Part shown: one piece after another, positions 25,256 through 33,127 of the stretch
Numbering within the stretch: the stretch's first letter is position 1
Layout of the letters: each line of letters opens with the position of its first letter
From: Oribacterium sp.
Lineage (GTDB): Bacteria > Bacillota_A > Clostridia > Lachnospirales > Lachnospiraceae
Direction of reading: 5' to 3'
Assembly (NCBI GenBank): GCA_017940955.1
Contig: JAGAXP010000097.1
Location: 1 to 42,662 of the forward strand
Length of the DNA: 42,662 bases
Notes under the pieces: model-generated
The model's database searches: none
What the model was told of the DNA's origin: nothing
Seen by the model: only the letters and a program-made list of their open reading frames with translations
Made by a program: the position numbers and the translations under genes

Positions 25256-25345
25256 GCCGCCCAGCCGGCGAGGCTGGTTTCGGCATGAAGTGCCGAAATC
25301 AAACGAAAATGCCTGCGCGAAGCGCATTCAAATGGCATTTTCTCC
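25252..25345 (-). repeat. Structured repeat module A2 (inverted copy of 7384-7476)
   Basis: The reverse complement matches 7384-7476 over most of about 90 bases. All stems are kept: GAAAATGCC/GGCATTTTC enclosing TGCGC/GCGCA, TTTCGGCA/TGCCGAAA (25278-25298), and CCAGCC/GGCTGG. The middle stem differs in both arms from TTTCGAC/GTCGAAA of the first copy while remaining paired. It lies between the efp terminators and the argS ribosome site. Confidence 0.8.
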
Positions 25346-25374
25346 TATTTTTTGTATATTAAAGGAGTTTTACA

Positions 25375-27180
25375 TTGACTACCATACTTAATGTTATCGG
25401 AGATGCGGTAAGAACGGGTTTTGCACTTTGCGGTTATGATTCAGAACTTGGAAAGGTTACTATTTCCAATCGTCCTGACCTTTGCGAGTATCAGTGTAAC
25501 GGAGCCATGGCCGGCGCCAAGCAGTACCACAAGAAGCCTATTGATATCGCAAATGAAGTTGTAGAAAAGCTTAAGGATATGAAGAGAGATGATATCCTTA
25601 TGTTTTCTGAAGTTTCAGCAGTTATGCCGGGATTTATAAACATTAACCTCTCTGAGGACCTGGTTAAGAAATACCTTAACGAGATGACCTTCCGTGAGGA
25701 TCTCGGACTTGACGCCCATGAGGGAAAGAAAATCATCGTAGATTACGGCGGAGCCAATGTTGCAAAGCCTCTCCATGTTGGGCACCTTCGTTCAGCCGTT
25801 ATCGGAGAAACCATCAAGAGAATGGCTAAGCAGCAGGGAAATGAGGTCATCGGTGACGTTCACCTCGGTGACTGGGGACTTCAGATGGGACTTATCATAG
25901 CTGAGCTTGAGGACAGAGGACAGCTTGATGAAGAACTTGATATAGCACAGCTTGAGGAGATATATCCTTTCGCTTCCGGCAAGGCGAAAGAAAAGAATGA
26001 TGACGGAACACTGGTTAATCCGGATTTTGCGGAGCGTGCTCATACCGCAACTGTAAAGCTTCAGGAGGGTGACCCTAAGTACCGTGAGGTATGGAAGAGA
26101 ATCATGGAAGTTTCTGTAGCTGATCTCAAGAAGAACTATGGAAACCTTGATGTTCATTTTGATCTCTGGAAGGGCGAGAGTGATGCCCAGCAGTATATAC
26201 CGGGACTTATTCAGGACCTTACTGATAAAGGTCTTGCATATGAGTCTCAGGGTGCCCTTGTTGTGGATGTAAATGAACCTGAAGATCCTAAGGAGATTCC
26301 TCCATGCATGGTCCGCAAATCCGATGGTGGTGCGCTCTATGCCACATCAGATCTTGGCACCATCATTGAGCGTGAAAAGCTTTATAAGCCGGATGAGTAT
26401 ATTTACGTTGCAGACAGCCGTCAGTCACTTCATTATACACAGTTCTTCAGAGTTGCCCGTAAGGCAGGCTATGTGAGACCGGAAGAGGAGCTTAAGTTTA
26501 TTGGCTTCGGTACCATGAACGGTAAGGACGGAAAGCCCTTTAAGACACGTGAGGGTGGTGTTCTCAGACTTGAGAAGCTTATAGCAGAAACCAACTCAAA
26601 GGTGCTTGAGAGAATAAAGGAATCAAGAGGCGATGAGATAAGCTCCGAGGAAGCTGAGAAGATTGCAACACTTGTTGGTCTTGCTGCTCTTAAGTACGGT
26701 GATCTCAGCAATCAGGCTACAAAGGACTATATTTTTGACCTTGACAAATTTACTTCGTTTGAAGGAAATACCGGTCCATATATCCTTTATACCATCGTTC
26801 GTATAAGCTCTATCATTCGTAAATTCATGCAGGAGCAGGGTATCAGAGAAGAGGTAGCGGTAAAGGATTACATTAATTCACATTCAGTAGATTTTGAGAT
26901 ACTTCCTGTGGAAGATAAGAGCGGACGCACTCTGGAGACTCTTCTTACAAGATATCAGGATGAGATAAACGGTGCCTGGAGAGAGCTTGCGCCTCACCGC
27001 ATCTGTTCTTACATCTATGAAGTGTCAAATGCCTTCAATAGCTTCTACCATGATGTTAAGTTCCTGAGCGAGCCTGATGAGAAAAAGAAGCAGGGCTATA
27101 TGAGCCTCCTGATGCTCACCTGGAAGGTGCTCAACACATGTATAGAAACATTGGGATTTGCTGCGCCCGAAAGGATGTGA
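25375..27180 (+). CDS. argS: Arginyl-tRNA synthetase
   Basis: This class I enzyme charges tRNA-Arg with arginine. The 601-aa protein has the N-terminal Add-1 domain. The HIGH motif appears as HVGH (residues 134-137) in GGANVAKPLHVGHLRS. The region usually holding KMSKS reads KPFKTREGG, as in several bacterial ArgS forms. The C-terminal anticodon-binding domain includes LAPHRICSYIYEVSNAFNSFYH. It starts with TTG, supported by AAAGGAG seven bases upstream and by alignment of the N-terminus. A structured repeat begins immediately after its stop. Confidence 0.96.
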   Translation: MTTILNVIGDAVRTGFALCGYDSELGKVTISNRPDLCEYQCNGAMAGAKQYHKKPIDIANEVVEKLKDMKRDDILMFSEVSAVMPGFININLSEDLVKKYLNEMTFREDLGLDAHEGKKIIVDYGGANVAKPLHVGHLRSAVIGETIKRMAKQQGNEVIGDVHLGDWGLQMGLIIAELEDRGQLDEELDIAQLEEIYPFASGKAKEKNDDGTLVNPDFAERAHTATVKLQEGDPKYREVWKRIMEVSVADLKKNYGNLDVHFDLWKGESDAQQYIPGLIQDLTDKGLAYESQGALVVDVNEPEDPKEIPPCMVRKSDGGALYATSDLGTIIEREKLYKPDEYIYVADSRQSLHYTQFFRVARKAGYVRPEEELKFIGFGTMNGKDGKPFKTREGGVLRLEKLIAETNSKVLERIKESRGDEISSEEAEKIATLVGLAALKYGDLSNQATKDYIFDLDKFTSFEGNTGPYILYTIVRISSIIRKFMQEQGIREEVAVKDYINSHSVDFEILPVEDKSGRTLETLLTRYQDEINGAWRELAPHRICSYIYEVSNAFNSFYHDVKFLSEPDEKKKQGYMSLLMLTWKVLNTCIETLGFAAPERM

Positions 27181-27181
27181 G

Positions 27182-27304
27182 GGAGGAGTTTTGCATCAGC
27201 AAAACTCCGACCGATATGGCAAGAGCGGAGCTCTTGTCCCGAAGGGATCAGAAGCGGTTTTCCCTATACCGCTTCTGACCAGGCGGAGCGCAAGCGGGTA
27301 CGAT
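27182..27304 (+). repeat. Structured repeat B2
   Basis: This matches the outer parts of 7341-7565. Stems are GGAGTTTTGC/GCAAAACTCC (27185-27208), CAAGAGC/GCTCTTG (27220-27236), TCCC-GAA-GGGA (27237-27247) and TCAGAAGCGG/CCGCTTCTGA (27248-27278). A GC-rich end GCGGAGCGCAAGCGGGTACG follows. The fourth stem differs completely from that of B1 yet stays paired. It starts one base after the argS stop and ends shortly before the yfcE-like gene. Confidence 0.8.
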
Positions 27305-27340
27305 TAATTACACCATTTCAAAAAATAGAAGAGGTTAATA

Positions 27341-27904
27341 ATGAAATACTTCATTGCCAGCGACATTCACGGGTCTTCCTACTGGTGCAGGAAAACCCTG
27401 GAAGCCTATGAGAAAAGCGGTGCGGAGCGCCTGATAATACTCGGAGACATCCTGTACCACGGACCCCGCAATGATCTTTCGAAGGACTATGCGCCCAAGG
27501 AAGTCATAGAAATGCTTAATCCGTTGAAAAACAAAATATGGGCGGTGAGGGGGAACTGTGAAGCTGAAGTCGATCAGATGGTACTTGAGTTTCCGGTTCT
27601 TGCGGACTATGCCATATTGGTTCTGAATGGGCACACAATCTTTGCGACCCACGGACATGTTTTTAATGAAGTTAACCTTCCGCCTCTTTCCGACGGGGAT
27701 GTGCTTCTTCATGGACATACTCATCTCATCAATGCTGAGAAAATGGAAAAGGATGGAGTTACCTTCTATCATTTAAATCCGGGAAGTACTTCTATTCCAA
27801 AGGGTGGAAACCCAAACAGTTATGCTATAATAGATGGAGACGTATTCAGCATATATGATTTTGAAGGCAATATGCTTAAGAGTATAGATCTGTTAAAAGA
27901 CTGA
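27341..27904 (+). CDS. yfcE: YfcE/MJ0936-family metallophosphoesterase
   Basis: The 187-aa protein has the full calcineurin-like motif set: SDIHGS near residue 7, LGDILYHGP near 35, RGNCE near 68, ATHGH near 103 and LHGHTH near 124. These residues bind two metal ions. YfcE-type enzymes hydrolyse phosphodiesters in vitro, and the natural substrate is unknown. AGAGG precedes the start. It is separated from argS by repeat B2 and followed closely by the phosphatase pair. Confidence 0.88.
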   Translation: MKYFIASDIHGSSYWCRKTLEAYEKSGAERLIILGDILYHGPRNDLSKDYAPKEVIEMLNPLKNKIWAVRGNCEAEVDQMVLEFPVLADYAILVLNGHTIFATHGHVFNEVNLPPLSDGDVLLHGHTHLINAEKMEKDGVTFYHLNPGSTSIPKGGNPNSYAIIDGDVFSIYDFEGNMLKSIDLLKD

Positions 27905-27927
27905 CTGTATAAAGAAGAGGTGGACCA

Positions 27928-30207
27928 ATGACCGGCATCCCGACGGTAACATTAATACTCATCTTATTTGTTTTATTAATATTAATTTTCTATTTTTCAA
28001 ATTTTGTAATTTTCAAAAAGAACAGTAAAGATGCTGCTTCTGATGATTATAAAACTAAAAACAGAAGCAGCATTTTCTTTAAGCTGTCCAATGCAGTCAT
28101 TGGGATTGTATTTGTTACTTTGATATTTTCTTCCATTATCAGTATTTTTGCCATAAACAGAGTCCATTCTTCCACGGAACGGCTCAGTGTGAATTTTGCC
28201 CATAGTGCCGCTGACTTAAGCGAGGAAGCAATGATAGCCGACCTGGAGGATCAGGTGGGAGATCAGCTGGGCGAAAAAATGGTCTATGTAAATGAAATCA
28301 TAAACAGCTATATGAATGACGCCTACTATCTTGAGTCATTCATAAAAGAAATTTATAAACACAGTGAACGCTATAATCCTGTGCAGGTGCCGGATATTTC
28401 CATGGATATGGCAGGTAAATTGTCTTTATACAAACTTCTGGCGGATAAGGATGTTGTCTATGAAGGTGAGGTTAAGGACGAGGCTGAATTAATAGCAAAT
28501 ATAGTTAAGATATTCAGACCTCTCAAGGAAGTTAATCCGGAGTACAAGGATCTTTACATAGGTACGAAAAGAGGCGTACTTATAAGCTATGATGATTTTG
28601 CCGAATTGGCTGCTGATGCCGAAGGCGATGACAGGTATTATGAATTCAGGGAGAGGGACTGGTACAGACTGGCGAAAGACAAAGGTGAGATTACGTTTAT
28701 TTCAAGATACGTTAATACCTTTTTACAAGGCAGTGTTACAACCTGTTCTATACCCTTCTATGATAATAATGGTGATTTTGCGGGCTGTGTAGGTATAGAT
28801 ATACATACTGATGATCTGTATTCCGTACTGGTAAACAGTAATGTTTCCGACAATATGGAGGCATATATCGTTACACCCAAAGGCGGGATACTTGCGTGCA
28901 AAAACATGAAGCAGGATGACCCGGAAAAGAAGTTTGCCGGTATTGATGAGCTGATAAGCCATCTGGATGAAAATCCTGAAAAGAAAACGGTAATATATAC
29001 TGCAGAGGAGCCTGAAGGAATCTGCTATATCGGAGCATCCTATATCGAACATACCAATTGGATATTTGTTGTAAAGGCACCTAAGGAGGCATTTACCAAA
29101 GCTGCTGAGGAAATCAGATCTGATATAGGTAACAGTGTTGAGACTGTATCGGAGAATTTTGATAATGCGATCAGGCATGTTATCAATAACTGCCTTGTGA
29201 TATTTTCGGTACTCCTTCTGCTGACTGCCGTAGTTGTCACGATTCAGTCATTGGATATGATCAGACCTATCAGATGCCTTGAAGAGGATGTTCAAAAATT
29301 CTCCGAGGGTGACCTTTCCCATAGAACAGAGATCGATACAAAGGATGAGACAGGTGATCTGGCAAGAGCATTTAACCTCATGGCAGCCTCGATCCAGCAA
29401 TACATGGAAACCATAAGACTCGCTGCAGTGAAGGAGGAGCGTATAGCTGCAGAGCTTTCCATGGCAAGGGACATCCAGACAAGTCTTTTGCCTAATGATT
29501 TTCCTGCTTTTCCTGACAGAAATGATTTTGATATTTATGCAACCATGGATCCGGCAAAGGAAGTCGGCGGAGACTTTTATGACTTCTTTTTGGTTGATGA
29601 CAGTCATCTTGCGATGGTCATGGCAGATGTCTCGGGTAAAGGTGTTCCGGCCTCCCTGTATATGGCTGTGACAAAGACTCTGATCAAAACTCATACCTAT
29701 GTTGAAGATTCTCCGGAAAAGGTATTCAGTTATGTTAATAAGGTCCTTTGTGAAAACAACCGGGATGATATGTTCGTAACAGCATGGCTCGGAATCCTTG
29801 ATCTGAAGACCGGTCTCATAAAGGCCTGCAACGCAGGTCACGAATATCCTGCGATAATGCTTCCGAATGAAAGCTTTTCTCTTATGAAAGATATACATAC
29901 TATACCTTTGGGCAGTATGGAGGGTATAGAATTTAAGCAGTATGAATTTATGCTTACACAGGGAAGTAAGTTGTTTCTGTACACGGACGGTGTTACCGAA
30001 GCCACTGACAAGGAAGAAAAACTGTTTGGAACCGACAGGATGACGGAGGCATTAAACAAAGTCAGAGATAAGGCTCCGGAGGAAATCCTGTCATTTATGA
30101 AAAAGAGTATCGGTGAATTTGTGGGAGAAGCACCACAGTTTGATGATTTCACCATGCTTTGTTTTAAGTTTAACGGCGATACAAAGCAGGAGGGTAATGA
30201 ACCATGA
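27928..30207 (+). CDS. Membrane PP2C (SpoIIE/RsbU-like) phosphatase with amino-acid-type Cache sensor
   Basis: This 759-aa protein has membrane spans at about 5-28 and 53-76. An external double-Cache domain follows (about 80-415), then a span at 418-440, HAMP (440-492), a short coiled linker, and a SpoIIE phosphatase domain (about 530-750). Metal-binding acidic residues lie in GGDFYDFF (549, 552), ADVSGKG (567), YTDGVTEA (687) and QFDD (739-740). The sensor shows Y238, R243, W245, Y246 and D291, which match the recalled dCache_1AA amino-acid-binding motif. It should dephosphorylate an anti-sigma-antagonist protein in response to an external amino acid or related amine (inference). The stop overlaps the next start (ATGA). 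Confidence 0.88.
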   Translation: MTGIPTVTLILILFVLLILIFYFSNFVIFKKNSKDAASDDYKTKNRSSIFFKLSNAVIGIVFVTLIFSSIISIFAINRVHSSTERLSVNFAHSAADLSEEAMIADLEDQVGDQLGEKMVYVNEIINSYMNDAYYLESFIKEIYKHSERYNPVQVPDISMDMAGKLSLYKLLADKDVVYEGEVKDEAELIANIVKIFRPLKEVNPEYKDLYIGTKRGVLISYDDFAELAADAEGDDRYYEFRERDWYRLAKDKGEITFISRYVNTFLQGSVTTCSIPFYDNNGDFAGCVGIDIHTDDLYSVLVNSNVSDNMEAYIVTPKGGILACKNMKQDDPEKKFAGIDELISHLDENPEKKTVIYTAEEPEGICYIGASYIEHTNWIFVVKAPKEAFTKAAEEIRSDIGNSVETVSENFDNAIRHVINNCLVIFSVLLLLTAVVVTIQSLDMIRPIRCLEEDVQKFSEGDLSHRTEIDTKDETGDLARAFNLMAASIQQYMETIRLAAVKEERIAAELSMARDIQTSLLPNDFPAFPDRNDFDIYATMDPAKEVGGDFYDFFLVDDSHLAMVMADVSGKGVPASLYMAVTKTLIKTHTYVEDSPEKVFSYVNKVLCENNRDDMFVTAWLGILDLKTGLIKACNAGHEYPAIMLPNESFSLMKDIHTIPLGSMEGIEFKQYEFMLTQGSKLFLYTDGVTEATDKEEKLFGTDRMTEALNKVRDKAPEEILSFMKKSIGEFVGEAPQFDDFTMLCFKFNGDTKQEGNEP

Positions 30208-32441
30208 ACCATAAAAGTATCAGAACCCGACTGAAAGACCATATCAGGAAAAGAAAACATGTCAATTCTGCCTTTGCAAGAAGACTTACGGGTATGACCC
30301 TGTGTGTTTCCATGGCAGCCATTATGCTTTCGGCTATTGTGTGTGTATACGCACTTAGAAGTGTTCATAATGAGGCTGAAAAGGACAGTATTAAGTTCGG
30401 CATGGAGGCGGATTCTAAAAGCAGAGCGGCTCTTCGGGATTCCTTTAGTGATAATGTTAAGAACACAGTTTCTGACAGAGCAAAAATTGCCGGCGAAAAA
30501 TTTTACATCTATATGGAAGATGTGGAATATCTGGCTGTATATGCTGAAGAGATTCTTTCTGAACCGGCTCAATTCACAAGGAGAAATGTTTTGTGGGGAG
30601 ATAATATACCCTTGGGCTATGATGCAATGTTTCTTACCCTTTGTGATGGCAGCGTGGATTATGATGAAAAAAATCAGGCAAAGGCTGAATATCTTGCAAA
30701 TATAGAAGATATATGCAGATCCATTGCGGATCGTCATTCCGAGATAACAGCTCTGTATATCGCTACCGATGAAGGCTTAATGCTTTCCTATGATGAGTAT
30801 GTGTCCTCAACTGAACAGGGGGCTGCAAATACAAAGTATTATGATTATAAAGATACCGAATGGTATCAGCTTGGTAAAGAGAACTCCGGGCCGGTTTTCA
30901 CCGAACGTTATAAGGATATATTTGGCCACGGGGATGTCATAACCTGTGTAGCACCCTTCTGTTATAAAAATGGTAGATATGCCGGATGCGTTGCTTTGGA
31001 TATCCGTGCAGAGTCGATATTAAGAAACATAGTCAGCAAAGGGATAAATGAAACTGATTTAGCTATCCTGATGGATGACAAAGGAACTGTTCTTGCGGAG
31101 ACAGGCAGGGTTTATACTGAAGATGAGCCCCGGATGCTGCTTGAATCGGGACAATATCACGGACTTTATGGTTTGAATGAAGTATTAGTGAAAAAAGAGA
31201 AAACCGATGCTTTGTTCAGCACGGATCCGGAAACCCGTGAGGAATATCTTCTGGCTTATTCGGATATAGATTATGTCAACCTGAGGCTGGTGCTGCAGAG
31301 CCCGTTAAGTTCGGTACTGGGGCCTATAAACAGTATTGAAAGTGAAATAAATCAAAATACCCAATTGATGAACAGGACTATTGAAACCACTATAGAGTCA
31401 ATGCTGCTCACCTGCTTTCTGCTGTTTTTTATTTTAAGTATTGTTTCAGTGTATGTTGCGGAAAAAGTATCGTATAATCTTAGTGAACCCTTGAAAATCC
31501 TGTCCGGGGATATGAAGAAGATAAGTCTGGGAAATCTCGGGCACAGAACCTTGGTGGATACTAATGATGAAATAGGAAGTCTTGCTTTGTCTTTCAACAA
31601 CATGGCGGAGTCTCTCGATAAATATCAGGCGGATATGAAAGAAGCAGTCTCCAGAGAAGAACATACTGCGATGGAAATGTCTCTGGCTACGGATATACAG
31701 GCACATATGCTGCCGGTAAATTTTTCGGAGTTTACAAAAGGACAGAATTTCGATCTCTATGCAACCATGACGCCTGCTAAAGAAGTTGCCGGAGACTTTT
31801 ATGATTTTTTCAGGATTGACGATGATAATATTGTGCTGGTGATAGCGGATGTTTCCGGAAAAGGCATACCTGCAGCACTCTTTATGATGATGAGTAAGAT
31901 TCTTATAAAGACCAATGCTTTAACCGACAGAACGCCATCGGAGCTTTTCAGTGTTGTTAACGATCAGCTGTGTGACAACAATAAAGAAGACATGTTTGTT
32001 ACGGCCTGGCTTGCAAGGATTGATCTTAAAACCGGTAAGGTTACGGCTGTTAATGCGGGACACGAATTTCCGGCTCTTAAGGAACCTAAGAGCAGTTTTG
32101 GGCTCATGAAGGATGTTCACGGTCTTCCCCTGGGAGTCTTTGAAGGTTTGAAGTATGAGGAGTATGATTTTTATCTTAAAGAAGGTGCCTCGCTTTTTAC
32201 CTACACTGACGGAGTTCCGGAATCTACCGATGCCGATGATCGGCAGTTTGGTACAGACAGGATGCTTGAAGCATTGAACAAAGATCCGGATGCAGTGCCT
32301 GTTGAGCTACTCAAAACATTGAAGGACAATATAGACAGATTTGTGGGAGCTTCGGAACAGTTTGATGATATAACCATGATGGGATTCTGCTACAGAGGTA
32401 ACTGTACAGATAAAGATGAATTACAAGATACTGTAGGATGA
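30204..32441 (+). CDS. Second membrane PP2C (SpoIIE/RsbU-like) phosphatase with diverged Cache sensor
   Basis: This 745-aa paralogue of the upstream protein has one N-terminal span (about 29-51), an external Cache region (55-385), a span (about 398-422), HAMP, and a SpoIIE phosphatase domain. That domain retains AGDFYDFF, ADVSGKG, YTDGVPES and QFDD, so it is probably active. In the sensor, Y213, W220, Y221 and D266 are kept, but the position of the binding arginine is Thr218, so it should not bind amino acids in the same way. Overlap with the first gene by four bases indicates coupled production. The pair may sense two ligands and feed one output. Confidence 0.87.
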   Translation: MNHKSIRTRLKDHIRKRKHVNSAFARRLTGMTLCVSMAAIMLSAIVCVYALRSVHNEAEKDSIKFGMEADSKSRAALRDSFSDNVKNTVSDRAKIAGEKFYIYMEDVEYLAVYAEEILSEPAQFTRRNVLWGDNIPLGYDAMFLTLCDGSVDYDEKNQAKAEYLANIEDICRSIADRHSEITALYIATDEGLMLSYDEYVSSTEQGAANTKYYDYKDTEWYQLGKENSGPVFTERYKDIFGHGDVITCVAPFCYKNGRYAGCVALDIRAESILRNIVSKGINETDLAILMDDKGTVLAETGRVYTEDEPRMLLESGQYHGLYGLNEVLVKKEKTDALFSTDPETREEYLLAYSDIDYVNLRLVLQSPLSSVLGPINSIESEINQNTQLMNRTIETTIESMLLTCFLLFFILSIVSVYVAEKVSYNLSEPLKILSGDMKKISLGNLGHRTLVDTNDEIGSLALSFNNMAESLDKYQADMKEAVSREEHTAMEMSLATDIQAHMLPVNFSEFTKGQNFDLYATMTPAKEVAGDFYDFFRIDDDNIVLVIADVSGKGIPAALFMMMSKILIKTNALTDRTPSELFSVVNDQLCDNNKEDMFVTAWLARIDLKTGKVTAVNAGHEFPALKEPKSSFGLMKDVHGLPLGVFEGLKYEEYDFYLKEGASLFTYTDGVPESTDADDRQFGTDRMLEALNKDPDAVPVELLKTLKDNIDRFVGASEQFDDITMMGFCYRGNCTDKDELQDTVG

Positions 32442-32453
32442 GGTGCGATGATT

Positions 32454-32903
32454 ATGAAGGATATAGTTGAGATAAATAGAAAAGAAATCGTAGTAGATGC
32501 AGTTCTGGAAGAGCTTGATAATGTTACAGATCATATCAGTGAGTATCTGGCCGAAATGGGCTGCAGCACACCGATGGAAATAAAAATATGTATCGCCTGT
32601 GAAGAGATCTTTGTAAATATCGCACATTACGCTTATCAGGATATTGACCCCGGGGTACCCAGGCTTGCCTCAGTTTCCCTGTCACAGGATCCTTCCGGGA
32701 ATAATGTTCAGATTACCTTCAGGGACAGGGGAATATACTATAATCCTCTTGCAAAGGAAGATCCGGATATAACTTTAAGCGCAAACGAACGTCAGATAGG
32801 CGGACTCGGTATATTCATGGTGAAGAAGTCCATGGACAAGGTGCTTTATGAGAGGGACGGGGACGAGAATGTCCTTATGCTTATAAAAAAAGTCAAAGAG
32901 TGA
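32454..32903 (+). CDS. RsbW-like ATP-binding protein (anti-sigma kinase type)
   Basis: This 149-aa single-domain GHKL ATPase has the N-box ACEEIFVNIAHYAY, a G1-like FRDRGIYYNP, and the G2 box GGLGIFMVKK. Proteins of this type bind sigma factors or phosphorylate STAS-domain antagonists. The start at 32454 is chosen because GAGGTG at 32440-32445 is eight bases upstream; the earlier ATG at 32448 is too close. It follows the second phosphatase by 12 bases. No STAS protein and no sigma factor are encoded nearby, so its partners are elsewhere. Confidence 0.85.
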   Translation: MKDIVEINRKEIVVDAVLEELDNVTDHISEYLAEMGCSTPMEIKICIACEEIFVNIAHYAYQDIDPGVPRLASVSLSQDPSGNNVQITFRDRGIYYNPLAKEDPDITLSANERQIGGLGIFMVKKSMDKVLYERDGDENVLMLIKKVKE

Positions 32904-32984
32904 TGACCCAAAATAGTCAAAGCGAAGATTGATCGGATTTTCAAAGTAATTGAGGGGTTCTCAAGCAGATCGATCTGTAACATG

Positions 32985-33027
32985 ATAAAGCCTCAGGGAT
33001 TTAAAAATCCCTGAGGCTTTATTATTG
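32985..33027. terminator. Perfect bidirectional terminator
   Basis: Arms at 32985-33001 and 33006-33022 form a 17-bp perfect stem (core AAAGCCTCAGGGATT) with a four-base loop and TTTATTATT after it. On the other strand the tail is TTTATCATG. It lies in the convergent gap and can serve both the signalling operon and the leftward ula arm. Confidence 0.88.
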
Positions 33028-33034
33028 CAGAGCC

Positions 33035-33120
33035 GCTGAAAGGAAGATGTCAGCTGAAGCTGACCAGTTGCTCGCATGCGAGTAGGGTGCGATTTCATCT
33101 TCCCTACTCGATTTTTGAAA
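33035..33120. repeat. Hairpin-rich element related to repeat family B
   Basis: GGAAGATG pairs with CATCTTCC around inner stems TCAGCT/AGCTGA and CTCGCATGCGAG. An alternative stem GAGTAGGG/CCCTACTC is also possible. The order TGACCAG, short GC hairpin, then GGGTGCGATT mirrors TGACCAG...GGGTACGATT at the end of repeat B2. It is a probable truncated or distant copy. Confidence 0.45.
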
Positions 33121-33127
33121 ATCCGTT

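Noticed and set aside
29838..30737. A 299-codon open frame on the minus strand across the two phosphatase genes
   Set aside because: It lies antisense to two clear coding genes with full domain motifs, has no recognisable features, and is explained by codon bias of the real genes.
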